Origin: Glycomyces algeriensis
Lineage (GTDB): Bacteria > Actinomycetota > Actinomycetes > Mycobacteriales > Micromonosporaceae
Length of the DNA: 54,298 bases
Direction: 5' to 3'
Assembly (NCBI RefSeq): GCF_027622855.1
Contig: NZ_JAPZVR010000012.1
Location: forward strand, 11,303 to 65,600
Shown here: one piece after another, positions 36,151 through 43,398 of the stretch
How positions within the stretch are numbered: the stretch's first letter is position 1
Layout of the letters: each line of letters starts with the position of its first letter
Notes under the pieces: generated by a model
The model's input: only the letters and a program-made list of their open reading frames with translations
Databases searched by the model: none
What the model was told of the DNA's origin: nothing
Translations under genes and position numbers: made by a program

Positions 36151-37043
36151 ACCTCGGCCTCTTGGACTACTTCCAGTTCGAGTTCATGCAGCGCGCCCTC
36201 ATCAGCGCGCTCGTCGTCGGACTCTGCGCCCCCGCCGTGGGCGTGTTCCTCGTCCAGAAGCGGCTCGCGCTCATCGGGGACGGCCTCGGCCACATCGCGC
36301 TCACCGGCGTCGCCATCGGCTTCATCACCGGCGCCGCCCCGATGTGGACGACCCTCGCGGTCACCGTCGCCGCCTCGATCGTCATGGAGATCCTCCGCAG
36401 CCACTCCAAGACCTCCGGCGACGTCGCCCTCGCCATGATGTTCTACGGCGGCATCGCCGGCGGCGTCTACCTCACCGGCATCGCCTCCGACAAAGGCGTC
36501 GCGAACCTCCAGCAGTACCTGTTCGGCTCGCTGCTCACCGCCGGCTGGGACGAGGTCTGGACCATCGCGATCGGCGGCGCGATCGTCGCCGTCCTCATGC
36601 TCGTGCTCCGGCCCTGGCTCGCCGCGATCTGCGCCGACGAGCAGTACGCGCGCGTCTCCGGCCTGCCCGTCGCCGCGCTCAACCTGCTGCTCCTCATCAC
36701 CACGGCCGTGGTCGTCTCCGTCTCGATGCGCGCGGTCGGCCTGCTCCTGGTGAGCGCCCTGCTCGTGATCCCCGTCGTCACCGTCCAGCAGTTCACGCGC
36801 TCCTTCAAGGCCACGATGTTCGCCGCGATGGCCGCGGGCTTCCTCATCGCCGGCGCGGGCGTCCTCGCCTCCGCCGTGAAGGACGTCCCGCCCGGCTCCA
36901 CGATCGTGCTCATCGGCGTCGCCGTCTTCGTCGCCACGGCCGTCCTGGCCGCCGTCGTGCGCCGCGTCAGGCGCGTGCGCCGCGGCCACCTCCCGCCCGA
37001 AGGCGAGCCGCTCGAGGTGGAACTGCCCGCCGGGAACGCATGA
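36147..37043 (+). CDS. znuB: Zinc ABC transporter, permease
   Basis: The 298-residue ABC-3 family permease has about eight membrane helices, with family segments VGVFLVQKRLALIGDGLGHI, YGGIAGGVYLTGIASDKG, LQQYLFGSLL and VGLLLVSALLVIPVVTVQQF. It begins at the ATGA overlap with znuC and ends within a frame that overlaps a possible early start of the ArsR gene. With ZnuA and ZnuC it forms the high-affinity zinc importer. Confidence 0.93.
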   Translation: MNLGLLDYFQFEFMQRALISALVVGLCAPAVGVFLVQKRLALIGDGLGHIALTGVAIGFITGAAPMWTTLAVTVAASIVMEILRSHSKTSGDVALAMMFYGGIAGGVYLTGIASDKGVANLQQYLFGSLLTAGWDEVWTIAIGGAIVAVLMLVLRPWLAAICADEQYARVSGLPVAALNLLLLITTAVVVSVSMRAVGLLLVSALLVIPVVTVQQFTRSFKATMFAAMAAGFLIAGAGVLASAVKDVPPGSTIVLIGVAVFVATAVLAAVVRRVRRVRRGHLPPEGEPLEVELPAGNA

Positions 37044-37093
37044 CGGGACCGGGACCCGCGCCACCTGGGCCCGCCGACGAGCGCGGGACGCGA

Positions 37094-37099
37094 TATTTT
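37094..37099 (+). promoter_or_regulatory. -10 box of leaderless promoter for the ArsR/zur pair
   Basis: TATTTT lies six bases before the GTG at 37106. It would let the regulator pair be expressed independently of znuACB when zinc is replete. Confidence 0.45.
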
Positions 37100-37105
37100 T
37101 GCAGT

Positions 37106-37417
37106 GTGCGGACCGAGACCGAGTCACCTGAGACCCCAGCCGACTACGAAGCGGCAGGGGAGCTCCTGCGCGCCCTCGCCGCTCCGCTGCGGATCGCGAT
37201 CGTCATGGAGCTGGCCGCCGGGCCGAAGTACGTGCACCAGATCGTCGAGACCCTGCGCGTGACCCAGCCGCTCGTCTCCCAGCATTTGCGGGTGCTCCGG
37301 GGAGCGGGTATCGTGCGCGGCACCCGGTCGGGCCGTGAGATCTCCTACTCGCTCATCGACGACCACATCGCGCACATCGTCACCGACGCCGTCCACCACG
37401 CCCGAGAGGAACGCTAG
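37106..37417 (+). CDS. ArsR/SmtB-family zinc-responsive repressor
   Basis: The 103-residue winged-helix repressor has LLRALAAPLRIAIVMELAAG, VHQIVETLRVTQPLVSQHLR (recognition helix), RVLRGAGIVRGTRSGREISY and a complete alpha-5 metal site D85-x-H87-x10-H98-x2-E101, the arrangement that binds zinc in SmtB/CzrA. Zinc binding should release DNA. The GTG at 37106 is favoured by the TATTTT box; an ATG at 37040 overlapping the znuB stop would add a poorly conserved Pro-rich leader. It overlaps zur by one base, as in the mycobacterial smtB-furB pair. Confidence 0.9.
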   Translation: MRTETESPETPADYEAAGELLRALAAPLRIAIVMELAAGPKYVHQIVETLRVTQPLVSQHLRVLRGAGIVRGTRSGREISYSLIDDHIAHIVTDAVHHAREER

Positions 37418-37842
37418 TGGCCACCAAGCCTCCGGCCGAGAACATGGCCCGCTCAACCAAGCAGCGGACCGCGATCCTCGAACTGCTCGAGCACGACGAC
37501 GCGTTCCGCTCCGCCCAGGACCTCCACGCGATCCTCCGCGAAGCCGGCTCCAAGATCGGCCTCACCACCGTCTACCGGACCCTCCAGGCCTTCGCCGAGG
37601 CCGACATCGTCGACGTCATGCGCCTGCCCGGGGGCGACCACCTCTACCGCCTCTGCTCCGCCGAGGAGCACCACCACCACCTCGTGTGCCGCTCGTGCGG
37701 GCGCACGGTCGAGGTCGCCGGGCCCACCGTCGAGCGCTGGGCCAACAAGGTCGCGGCCGACCACGGCTTCACCGAGGTCGGGCACACGCTCGAACTCCAC
37801 GGCCTCTGCGCCGAGTGCTCGCAGTCGTTCAAAGCGCAGTAG
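37417..37842 (+). CDS. zur: Zinc uptake regulator Zur (FurB)
   Basis: This 141-residue Fur-family repressor has the winged helix (RSTKQRTAILELLEHDDAFR, KIGLTTVYRTLQAFAEADIV) followed by the metal region: GDHLYRLC, EEHHHHLVCRSCG and LHGLCAECS. The two CxxC pairs bind structural zinc, and the histidine cluster is the regulatory site. The HHHH plus ADIVDVMR pattern fits Zur rather than Fur. Its operators are expected at 34301 and 51288. GTG start at the TAGTG overlap with the ArsR gene. Confidence 0.93.
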   Translation: MATKPPAENMARSTKQRTAILELLEHDDAFRSAQDLHAILREAGSKIGLTTVYRTLQAFAEADIVDVMRLPGGDHLYRLCSAEEHHHHLVCRSCGRTVEVAGPTVERWANKVAADHGFTEVGHTLELHGLCAECSQSFKAQ

Positions 37843-37845
37843 GCT
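37840..37845 (+). promoter_or_regulatory. -10 box of leaderless promoter
   Basis: TAGGCT, overlapping the zur stop codon, lies seven bases before the GTG at 37853. Confidence 0.45.
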
Positions 37846-37852
37846 GGGCGCC

Positions 37853-38227
37853 GTGCTGGTTGTATATCGTTTCGCCGTAACCGAAGGCGAGACGGAGGCC
37901 TTCGCCCGCGACGCCGAGGGCGCCCTCGCCGCGCTGGCCTCCTGCGGTGGCTACGAACGCGGCGGCCTGGGCCGCGCGCTCGACTCCTTCACCGACGGCG
38001 AGGACGCCACCTGGATGCTCTGGACCGAGTGGAGCGACGTCGGCTCCTACCGCCGGGCGCTCTCCGCCTTCCAGGTGAAGATGGCCACCCCGCTCCTCTC
38101 CCGCGCCCTGCCCGAAGCCTCCGGCTTCGAAGTGCTCGCCGAATGCGAGCCGGGCGGCGAACCGCGGCGCACCGGCTCGGACCGCGAGGCCGACCCCGAC
38201 CAGGCCCGCCGGGAGGCCGCCCGATGA
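37853..38227 (+). CDS. Antibiotic biosynthesis monooxygenase-like (ABM fold) protein
   Basis: The 124-residue protein shows the ferredoxin-like ABM pattern: VVYRFAVTEGETEAFARDAE, ALASCGGYERGGLGRALD and ATWMLWTEWSDVGSYRRALS. Such small dimeric proteins include monooxygenases and unknowns. Leaderless GTG start. The stop overlaps the next gene by four bases. No active-site residue can be assigned. Confidence 0.7.
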   Translation: MLVVYRFAVTEGETEAFARDAEGALAALASCGGYERGGLGRALDSFTDGEDATWMLWTEWSDVGSYRRALSAFQVKMATPLLSRALPEASGFEVLAECEPGGEPRRTGSDREADPDQARREAAR

Positions 38228-39216
38228 GCGACCGGCCGAACCCCGGAAGGCCCGAACAGGACCGCGACGCCGAGCCCGACCTGCCGCCGATCCCGATGGA
38301 GCCCGAGCCCTCCGTCCCCAACCCGGAAGTCCTCGCGCCCGCCTCCCCGCCGAGCCCGGCTGCCTCCCCGCCGGGCCCGTCGGCCGAGCCCGTGCCGATG
38401 TCGGTCCCGGTCGAACCGATCCCCCTCGAACCGACCCCGCCGCTCCCGGCCGAGACCGCCGCGCCAGCGCCCGAACCGGACTCCCAATCGCACGAAACGG
38501 TCGAGGCCGAGCCGCACACCTCCGTCGAACCCGTGGTCGATGCCGCGACTCAGGCGAACTTCACGCAGTACTCCGCTCCGGAGCAGATCGCCCCCGAGGC
38601 CGGCGCGCCCCCCATCCCGATGGCGCCCGAACCCTCCGTCCCCGAACCGATCTCGGCCGAGACGAGCGCGCCCGTCGCGCTCTCGCCCGAGACCGACCAG
38701 ACGCTCGCGCTGCCGCCCACGACCAAAGAGGTCGAGCCCTCGCCCGCGCCTTCCAGCCCGCCGCCGCCCACCGGTGTGCCGGTCCCGTTCGCGGCCCCGC
38801 CGACCGGGCACTCCCGGCACTTCGGCGTGAAGCTCGGCTTCGGCATCACCGGCGGTGCGGTGGCAATCATCGTCGTCGTCCTCGCCGTCGTGTTCGCCCT
38901 CTTCGTCTTCACGAACTCGATCACCGACAAGGTCGAGGGCACCGCCGAGGACTTCATCGGCGCGGTCGCCCAGGACGACTGGGACACCGCCTACGCGATG
39001 CTCTGCGACTCCCTCCGCGAGCGCCCCGTCCAGGACTACACGGACGAGTGGGACTCCTGGGACGCCGAGGGCGCCGAGGTCCAGCCCATGGACCCCAGCA
39101 CCGGGAACGTCACGGTCGAGTTCGACGACGGCTCCGCGATCGAGCTGGTCATCCCCATCGAGCAGACCTCCGAGAGCCTCACCACCAGCGTGTGCGGCTG
39201 GGAGTCGGCCGGATAG
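38224..39216 (+). CDS. Membrane-anchored protein with long Pro-rich cytosolic region
   Basis: The product has 330 residues. Residues 1-195 are low-complexity Pro/Glu/Ser/Ala with two related blocks (LPPIPMEPEPSVPNPE and PPIPMAPEPSVPEPI). One membrane segment follows (AIIVVVLAVVFALFVFTNSI, near residue 220). The extracellular C-terminal ~100 residues resemble a DUF4878/NTF2-like fold (KVEGTAEDFIGAVAQDDWDT) with two cysteines likely to form a disulphide. GGGAGG eight bases before the ATG. Function unknown. Confidence 0.75.
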   Translation: MSDRPNPGRPEQDRDAEPDLPPIPMEPEPSVPNPEVLAPASPPSPAASPPGPSAEPVPMSVPVEPIPLEPTPPLPAETAAPAPEPDSQSHETVEAEPHTSVEPVVDAATQANFTQYSAPEQIAPEAGAPPIPMAPEPSVPEPISAETSAPVALSPETDQTLALPPTTKEVEPSPAPSSPPPPTGVPVPFAAPPTGHSRHFGVKLGFGITGGAVAIIVVVLAVVFALFVFTNSITDKVEGTAEDFIGAVAQDDWDTAYAMLCDSLRERPVQDYTDEWDSWDAEGAEVQPMDPSTGNVTVEFDDGSAIELVIPIEQTSESLTTSVCGWESAG

Positions 39217-39226
39217 CCCTGCCGCT

Positions 39227-39982
39227 CTAGCGAACCGGCCCCTGCGGGACCCGGCACCGGCACGGCCCGTGCTGATGGATCGCGCAGTGCTGCCGGGGCG
39301 GCGGTCCCTGCGGCCGCTGCGGTGCGTGCCCCGGCGGAGGTGCCGCCGGTGCGGGCGTTTCCAGAACCGGTTGCGGCGCAGGCGGCTGGGCCGCCTCGAA
39401 CGGCGCCCGGTACCGAGGTCCGGGCTGTCGGGGGACCGGGTGCACCGCCGCCGCCTGCTGCATCGTGATCTCACCGCGTTTGACGCGGTTCATGAGGATC
39501 CAGGCCCGCGCCGGCTTCGACAGGAGCAGGGCGAGCAGGGCCGCGTAGAGCAGACCGACCGCGATGCCGCCCAGCACCGGCCACGTCGTCCGGTCGAGGA
39601 TCGTCATGCCGAACATGGTGGCGGTCAGCGCGACCGCGATGCCCAGGACCGCGCTCACGACCGCCCAGATCCACGCCCAGCGCTTGCCCTGCGCGATCTG
39701 GAGGGGCGTGACGACCGCCTGGATGGTCGCGTAGATCGCGTAGACAAGGCTGATCAGACTCAGCGGGTTGAGTTTCTCGGCCATGGTGAGGGCTGCGATC
39801 AGGTCGCCGCCGGCGGCGAGCACCGCGAAGAGCCACAGGATCGTCTGGATCCCGGTGACGGTGCGGGGTTTGGCCATGCCGAGGTCGACGGCACCGCCGG
39901 GAACGATCTGGTCGGCTCGCGCCGGGACCGGGCCGTACGCCCCGCCCGGCCCGGCAAGTGGGGGTGCCTGGTTGAAGGACAT
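39227..39982 (-). CDS. Four-helix membrane protein, paralogue of the neighbour
   Basis: This 251-residue protein has membrane helices from about residue 42 to 160 (TILWLFAVLAAGGDLIAAL, WIWAVVSAVLGIAVALTATM, VGLLYAALLALLL), flanked by Pro/Gly-rich tails ending in a Cys/His-containing stretch (HCAIHQHGPCRCR). KRWAWIW and RAWILMNRVKRGEI match the first half of the upstream gene at 39999-41294, so the two arose by duplication. The ATG is preceded by AAGGCAGG. Function unknown. Confidence 0.75.
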   Translation of the reverse strand: MSFNQAPPLAGPGGAYGPVPARADQIVPGGAVDLGMAKPRTVTGIQTILWLFAVLAAGGDLIAALTMAEKLNPLSLISLVYAIYATIQAVVTPLQIAQGKRWAWIWAVVSAVLGIAVALTATMFGMTILDRTTWPVLGGIAVGLLYAALLALLLSKPARAWILMNRVKRGEITMQQAAAVHPVPRQPGPRYRAPFEAAQPPAPQPVLETPAPAAPPPGHAPQRPQGPPPRQHCAIHQHGPCRCRVPQGPVR

Positions 39983-39998
39983 TGCCTGCCTTGAGGGT

Positions 39999-41294
39999 TC
40001 AGTACTGGGGCGGGTATTGCTGCTGCTGCTGAGGATAGCCCTGCTGGGGCTGGCCGCCGTACGGTCCCGGCTGCTGCGGGGCCTGCGGTTGTCCCATGGG
40101 GACGAAGACGATGTTCGCGACCGCGGGTTTTCCGGGCGTCCACGACTTCACCGCAGGTGTCAGGACGGTGATGAAGGCGGTGACGATCAACGCGACCAGC
40201 GCGAGGTCGAGGACGATGTCGATGGTCCAGGCCGTGCGGGCCGGGGGCGGCATCACGTCCGCCCAGTGGAGGTATTCGCGCAGGTTGACGAAGGCCAGCA
40301 ATGCGGCGCAGAGGAAGACGAGGGGCGTCCAGATGAGCGTGTACACGCGGGCGCCGAACTTTCCACGGTGTACGCCGAGGGCCGAGATCAGGGCGCCCAC
40401 CAGCGCGAGGAAGGCGACGCAGCCCGCTATGAGCGCGATCCGCGCGCCGTACATCAGCGCGGGGTCGTGAAAGTCCATTGCGGCCGTGCCGGCCAGCATC
40501 ATCATGGACCGGACGCTGCCGTAAACGGTCCACGCGCTCAGCGCGACGGTCAGGCCGAGCACGGCGACGAGGAACGTGGCCGCGGCCGGCCGCGTGTCGG
40601 GTCGCTGCGGCGCGGCCGGTGCCTGGGCGGTGCCGCCCGTGCCGCCCATGCCGGGCATCGCGCCCATGGGCATCCCCGGGACCTGCACTTCGCCTCGCTG
40701 GATGCGGTGCATGAGGATCCACTGCCTGGCGGACTTGGTGCAGAGGAGGATCAGGAGCGTGCCGTAGAGGGCCGCGAGCGGGCAGGTGATCAGGAGCATG
40801 ACGTCGCCGCCGGTGTCCCAGAAGATGGTCCCGTAGACGATCCCGGTGCAGGCCAGGGCGAGGCCCAGGATGGCGCTCACGAGCGACCAGATCCACGCCC
40901 AGCGCTTGCCGCGCGAGATCTGCACGCCGCTGGCGAGCGACTGGATCGCCGAGTACACGGCGAACCCGAGCCCGATGAGGCTGAACGGGTTGAAGAACTC
41001 GACCATGCCCATGATCGAGAAGACGTTCCCGATCGCGCTGAGCGCCAAGAAGATGTAGAGGATGACCTGGATGCCGGTGATCGTGCCGGGCTTGACCTGT
41101 GCAAATTGACCGCTCGCAAGCATCGCGGAAGGCGACATGCCCACGGGCATCTGCCCCGGTACGGGTTGACCGGGGGCGTACTGCGCCGGGCCGTACGCCC
41201 CGGCGGGCCCCATCTGCTGCGGGCCCTGCGGTGGCGGCGGGGCGGGCTGGTACTGGAGGTGCATCCGGTCCGGGGGCGGGGGCGGCATCGTCAT
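39999..41294 (-). CDS. Eight-helix membrane protein with two membrane blocks
   Basis: The 431-residue protein from the ATG at 41294 has a proline-rich N-terminus and a first four-helix block (VILYIFLALSAIGNVFSIMG, KRWAWIWSLVSAILGLALAC, RQWILMHRIQRGEV). A Gly/Met/Pro linker leads to a second block (TFLVAVLGLTVALSAWTVYG, VALIVTAFITVLTPAVKSW) and a Gln/Pro/Tyr-rich tail with five consecutive glutamines. The first block is paralogous to the downstream gene. The 54-residue frame extension upstream is Arg-rich and unlikely to be translated. Function unknown. Confidence 0.75.
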   Translation of the reverse strand: MTMPPPPPDRMHLQYQPAPPPPQGPQQMGPAGAYGPAQYAPGQPVPGQMPVGMSPSAMLASGQFAQVKPGTITGIQVILYIFLALSAIGNVFSIMGMVEFFNPFSLIGLGFAVYSAIQSLASGVQISRGKRWAWIWSLVSAILGLALACTGIVYGTIFWDTGGDVMLLITCPLAALYGTLLILLCTKSARQWILMHRIQRGEVQVPGMPMGAMPGMGGTGGTAQAPAAPQRPDTRPAAATFLVAVLGLTVALSAWTVYGSVRSMMMLAGTAAMDFHDPALMYGARIALIAGCVAFLALVGALISALGVHRGKFGARVYTLIWTPLVFLCAALLAFVNLREYLHWADVMPPPARTAWTIDIVLDLALVALIVTAFITVLTPAVKSWTPGKPAVANIVFVPMGQPQAPQQPGPYGGQPQQGYPQQQQQYPPQY

Positions 41295-41527
41295 GCGGGG
41301 TGAGTTCCTCTTGGCTTCTGGGGCTTCGGTAGCGGTCACCTTACCGGACCTCACCCATCCGGGCGGTGCCCAATCGGGCGGTGCGTGCCGGTTTACGGCA
41401 TCTCTGAAGGGCCGCAAGCGCTCCGCGTCCCTGTTCGTCCTGAGGGTCCTTTTCACGCGTTCCCGTGATGCGGCGGTTTGCTAGTCTGACTGACGCCGAA
41501 CGACCTCCGAGTGAAGCAGGACGCGCT

Positions 41528-43339
41528 GTGGCTGAGACGACGCCCACCTCCCATACCTTCCAAGTGGATCTGCGCGGCCTGGTGGACCTCTTGTCCCACC
41601 ACCTGTACTCCTCGCCGAAGGTCTACGTGCGCGAGCTGCTGCAGAACGCGGTCGACGCCATCACCGCCCGCGCTCAGACCGACCCGGGCTTCGCGCCCGG
41701 GGACCAGCACGTCGCGATCATCGCCGACGGCAAGCGCCTGCGGATCACCGATCCCGGTGTGGGCCTCACCGTCGATGAGGTCCACAAGCTGCTCGCGACG
41801 ATCGGCGGCTCCTCCAAGCGGGACGAGGAGATCGAGGGCGCGCGCCGGGACTTCCTGGGGCAGTTCGGCATCGGCCTGCTCGCGTGCTTCACCGTCGCCT
41901 CGGCCATCACCGTGACCTCGCGCTCGGCCAAGGACCCGGCGGCGCCGGTGGTCCGGTGGACCGCCCGCGACGACGGCTCGTACACCGTCACCGAGGTGCC
42001 GCCCGGCGAGCACCCCGAGCCGGGCACCACGGTCGAGCTCGTGGCCCGCCGCGGCGAGGACTGGCTGCAGCCCAAGCGGGTCGCCGACCTCGCCCGCGAG
42101 TACGGGTCGCTGCTGCCGGTGCGCATCACCGTCTCCGACGGCGGCACGCCGGTCGACATCTCCGACACGCCGCCGCTGTGGGAACGGCGGCATCCGACTG
42201 CGACGGCCCGCCGCCTCGCCCTGAACACCTACTGCGAGCAGGTGCTGGGCTTCCCGCCGCTCGACGTGATCGACCTCGACGTGCCGCTCGCCGGCATCAA
42301 GGGCGTCGCGTTCGTCCTCCCGCACGCCACCTCCCCTTCGACCCGCCCGGCGCACCGCGTGCACCTCAAGCGGATGCTCCTGACCGACACCGCGGACAAC
42401 CTGGTCCCCGAGTGGGCGTTCTTCGTCCGTTGCGTGATCGACACGGACTCCTTGCGCCCCACCGCCTCCCGCGAATCGCTCTACGACGACGAGGCGCTCG
42501 CGGTCGCCCGGGACGCGATCGGCGCGCAGATCCGCGAGTGGATCTCCCGCCTCGCCGCCGAGGACCCGCACCGCCTCGAGTCCTTCCTCGCCGTGCACGA
42601 GCTCGGCGTGAAGGCCCTCGCCCGCCACGACCCGGAACTGCTCGCGGCGATGCTGCCGTGGCTGCGGTTCGAGACCACCGCCGGGCACACCAACCTGCCC
42701 GACTTCGCCCGCGCCCACCAGCCGATCTACCTGGCCTCCAGCGTGGACGAGTACCGGCAGGTCGCCCCGATCGCCGCCGCGCAGGGCATCGGCGTCGTCA
42801 ACGGCGGCTACACCTACGACGCGGAGCTCGTGCAGGCCCTGCCGCGCCTCGACCCGCAGGTCAAGGTCGAGAACCTGCAGCCGGGCGTGATCTCGGCGAG
42901 CCTCGACCCGGTCGACACCGGCACCGAGCTCGCACTGCACCCCTTCCTCAATGCCGCCCGCGCCCGCCTCGACAGCGTCGACGTGGACGTGGTCGTGCGC
43001 GAGTTCAACCCCGTCTCAGTACCCGCGCTGCTCCTCGACGACCGCGAGTCCCGCCGCGAACGCCAACGGGCCGAAGCCGAAGCCGAGGCCGACGACCTGT
43101 GGGGCGGCATCCTCGCCTCCATCAAGCAGCACGCGCCCCGCGCCCAGCTCGTCCTCAACCACCGCAACCCCACCGTCCGCCGCGTCAGTGCCATCGGCGA
43201 CCCCCAGCTCGCGGGCACCGCGGTCGAATCCCTGTACGGCCAGGCGCTCTTGATGAGCCACCGGCCGCTGCGCAGCGCCGACACCGCGCTCCTCAACCGT
43301 TCCTTCATGAACCTGCTGGAACACATCACGCAGGACTGA
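41528..43339 (+). CDS. HSP90-family ATPase (HtpG-like, divergent)
   Basis: The 603-residue product has the GHKL ATP site: VRELLQNAVDAI (catalytic Glu and Asn), ITDPGVGL and FLGQFGIGLLACF. The middle domain follows (VHLKRMLLTDTADNLVPEWA, LRPTASRESLYDD). The C-terminal part is shorter than in HtpG and differs from the usual dimerisation domain. The GTG at 41528 has AGGA seven bases upstream. It lies 59 bases before a large TPR protein, a pairing that suggests a dedicated chaperone-TPR complex. Clients are unknown. Confidence 0.88.
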   Translation: MAETTPTSHTFQVDLRGLVDLLSHHLYSSPKVYVRELLQNAVDAITARAQTDPGFAPGDQHVAIIADGKRLRITDPGVGLTVDEVHKLLATIGGSSKRDEEIEGARRDFLGQFGIGLLACFTVASAITVTSRSAKDPAAPVVRWTARDDGSYTVTEVPPGEHPEPGTTVELVARRGEDWLQPKRVADLAREYGSLLPVRITVSDGGTPVDISDTPPLWERRHPTATARRLALNTYCEQVLGFPPLDVIDLDVPLAGIKGVAFVLPHATSPSTRPAHRVHLKRMLLTDTADNLVPEWAFFVRCVIDTDSLRPTASRESLYDDEALAVARDAIGAQIREWISRLAAEDPHRLESFLAVHELGVKALARHDPELLAAMLPWLRFETTAGHTNLPDFARAHQPIYLASSVDEYRQVAPIAAAQGIGVVNGGYTYDAELVQALPRLDPQVKVENLQPGVISASLDPVDTGTELALHPFLNAARARLDSVDVDVVVREFNPVSVPALLLDDRESRRERQRAEAEAEADDLWGGILASIKQHAPRAQLVLNHRNPTVRRVSAIGDPQLAGTAVESLYGQALLMSHRPLRSADTALLNRSFMNLLEHITQD

Positions 43340-43398
43340 GCCGCACCCCATCGTCTGACCCGCGGCTCACTCCTCACATAGGACAGTTAAGGACTGGT

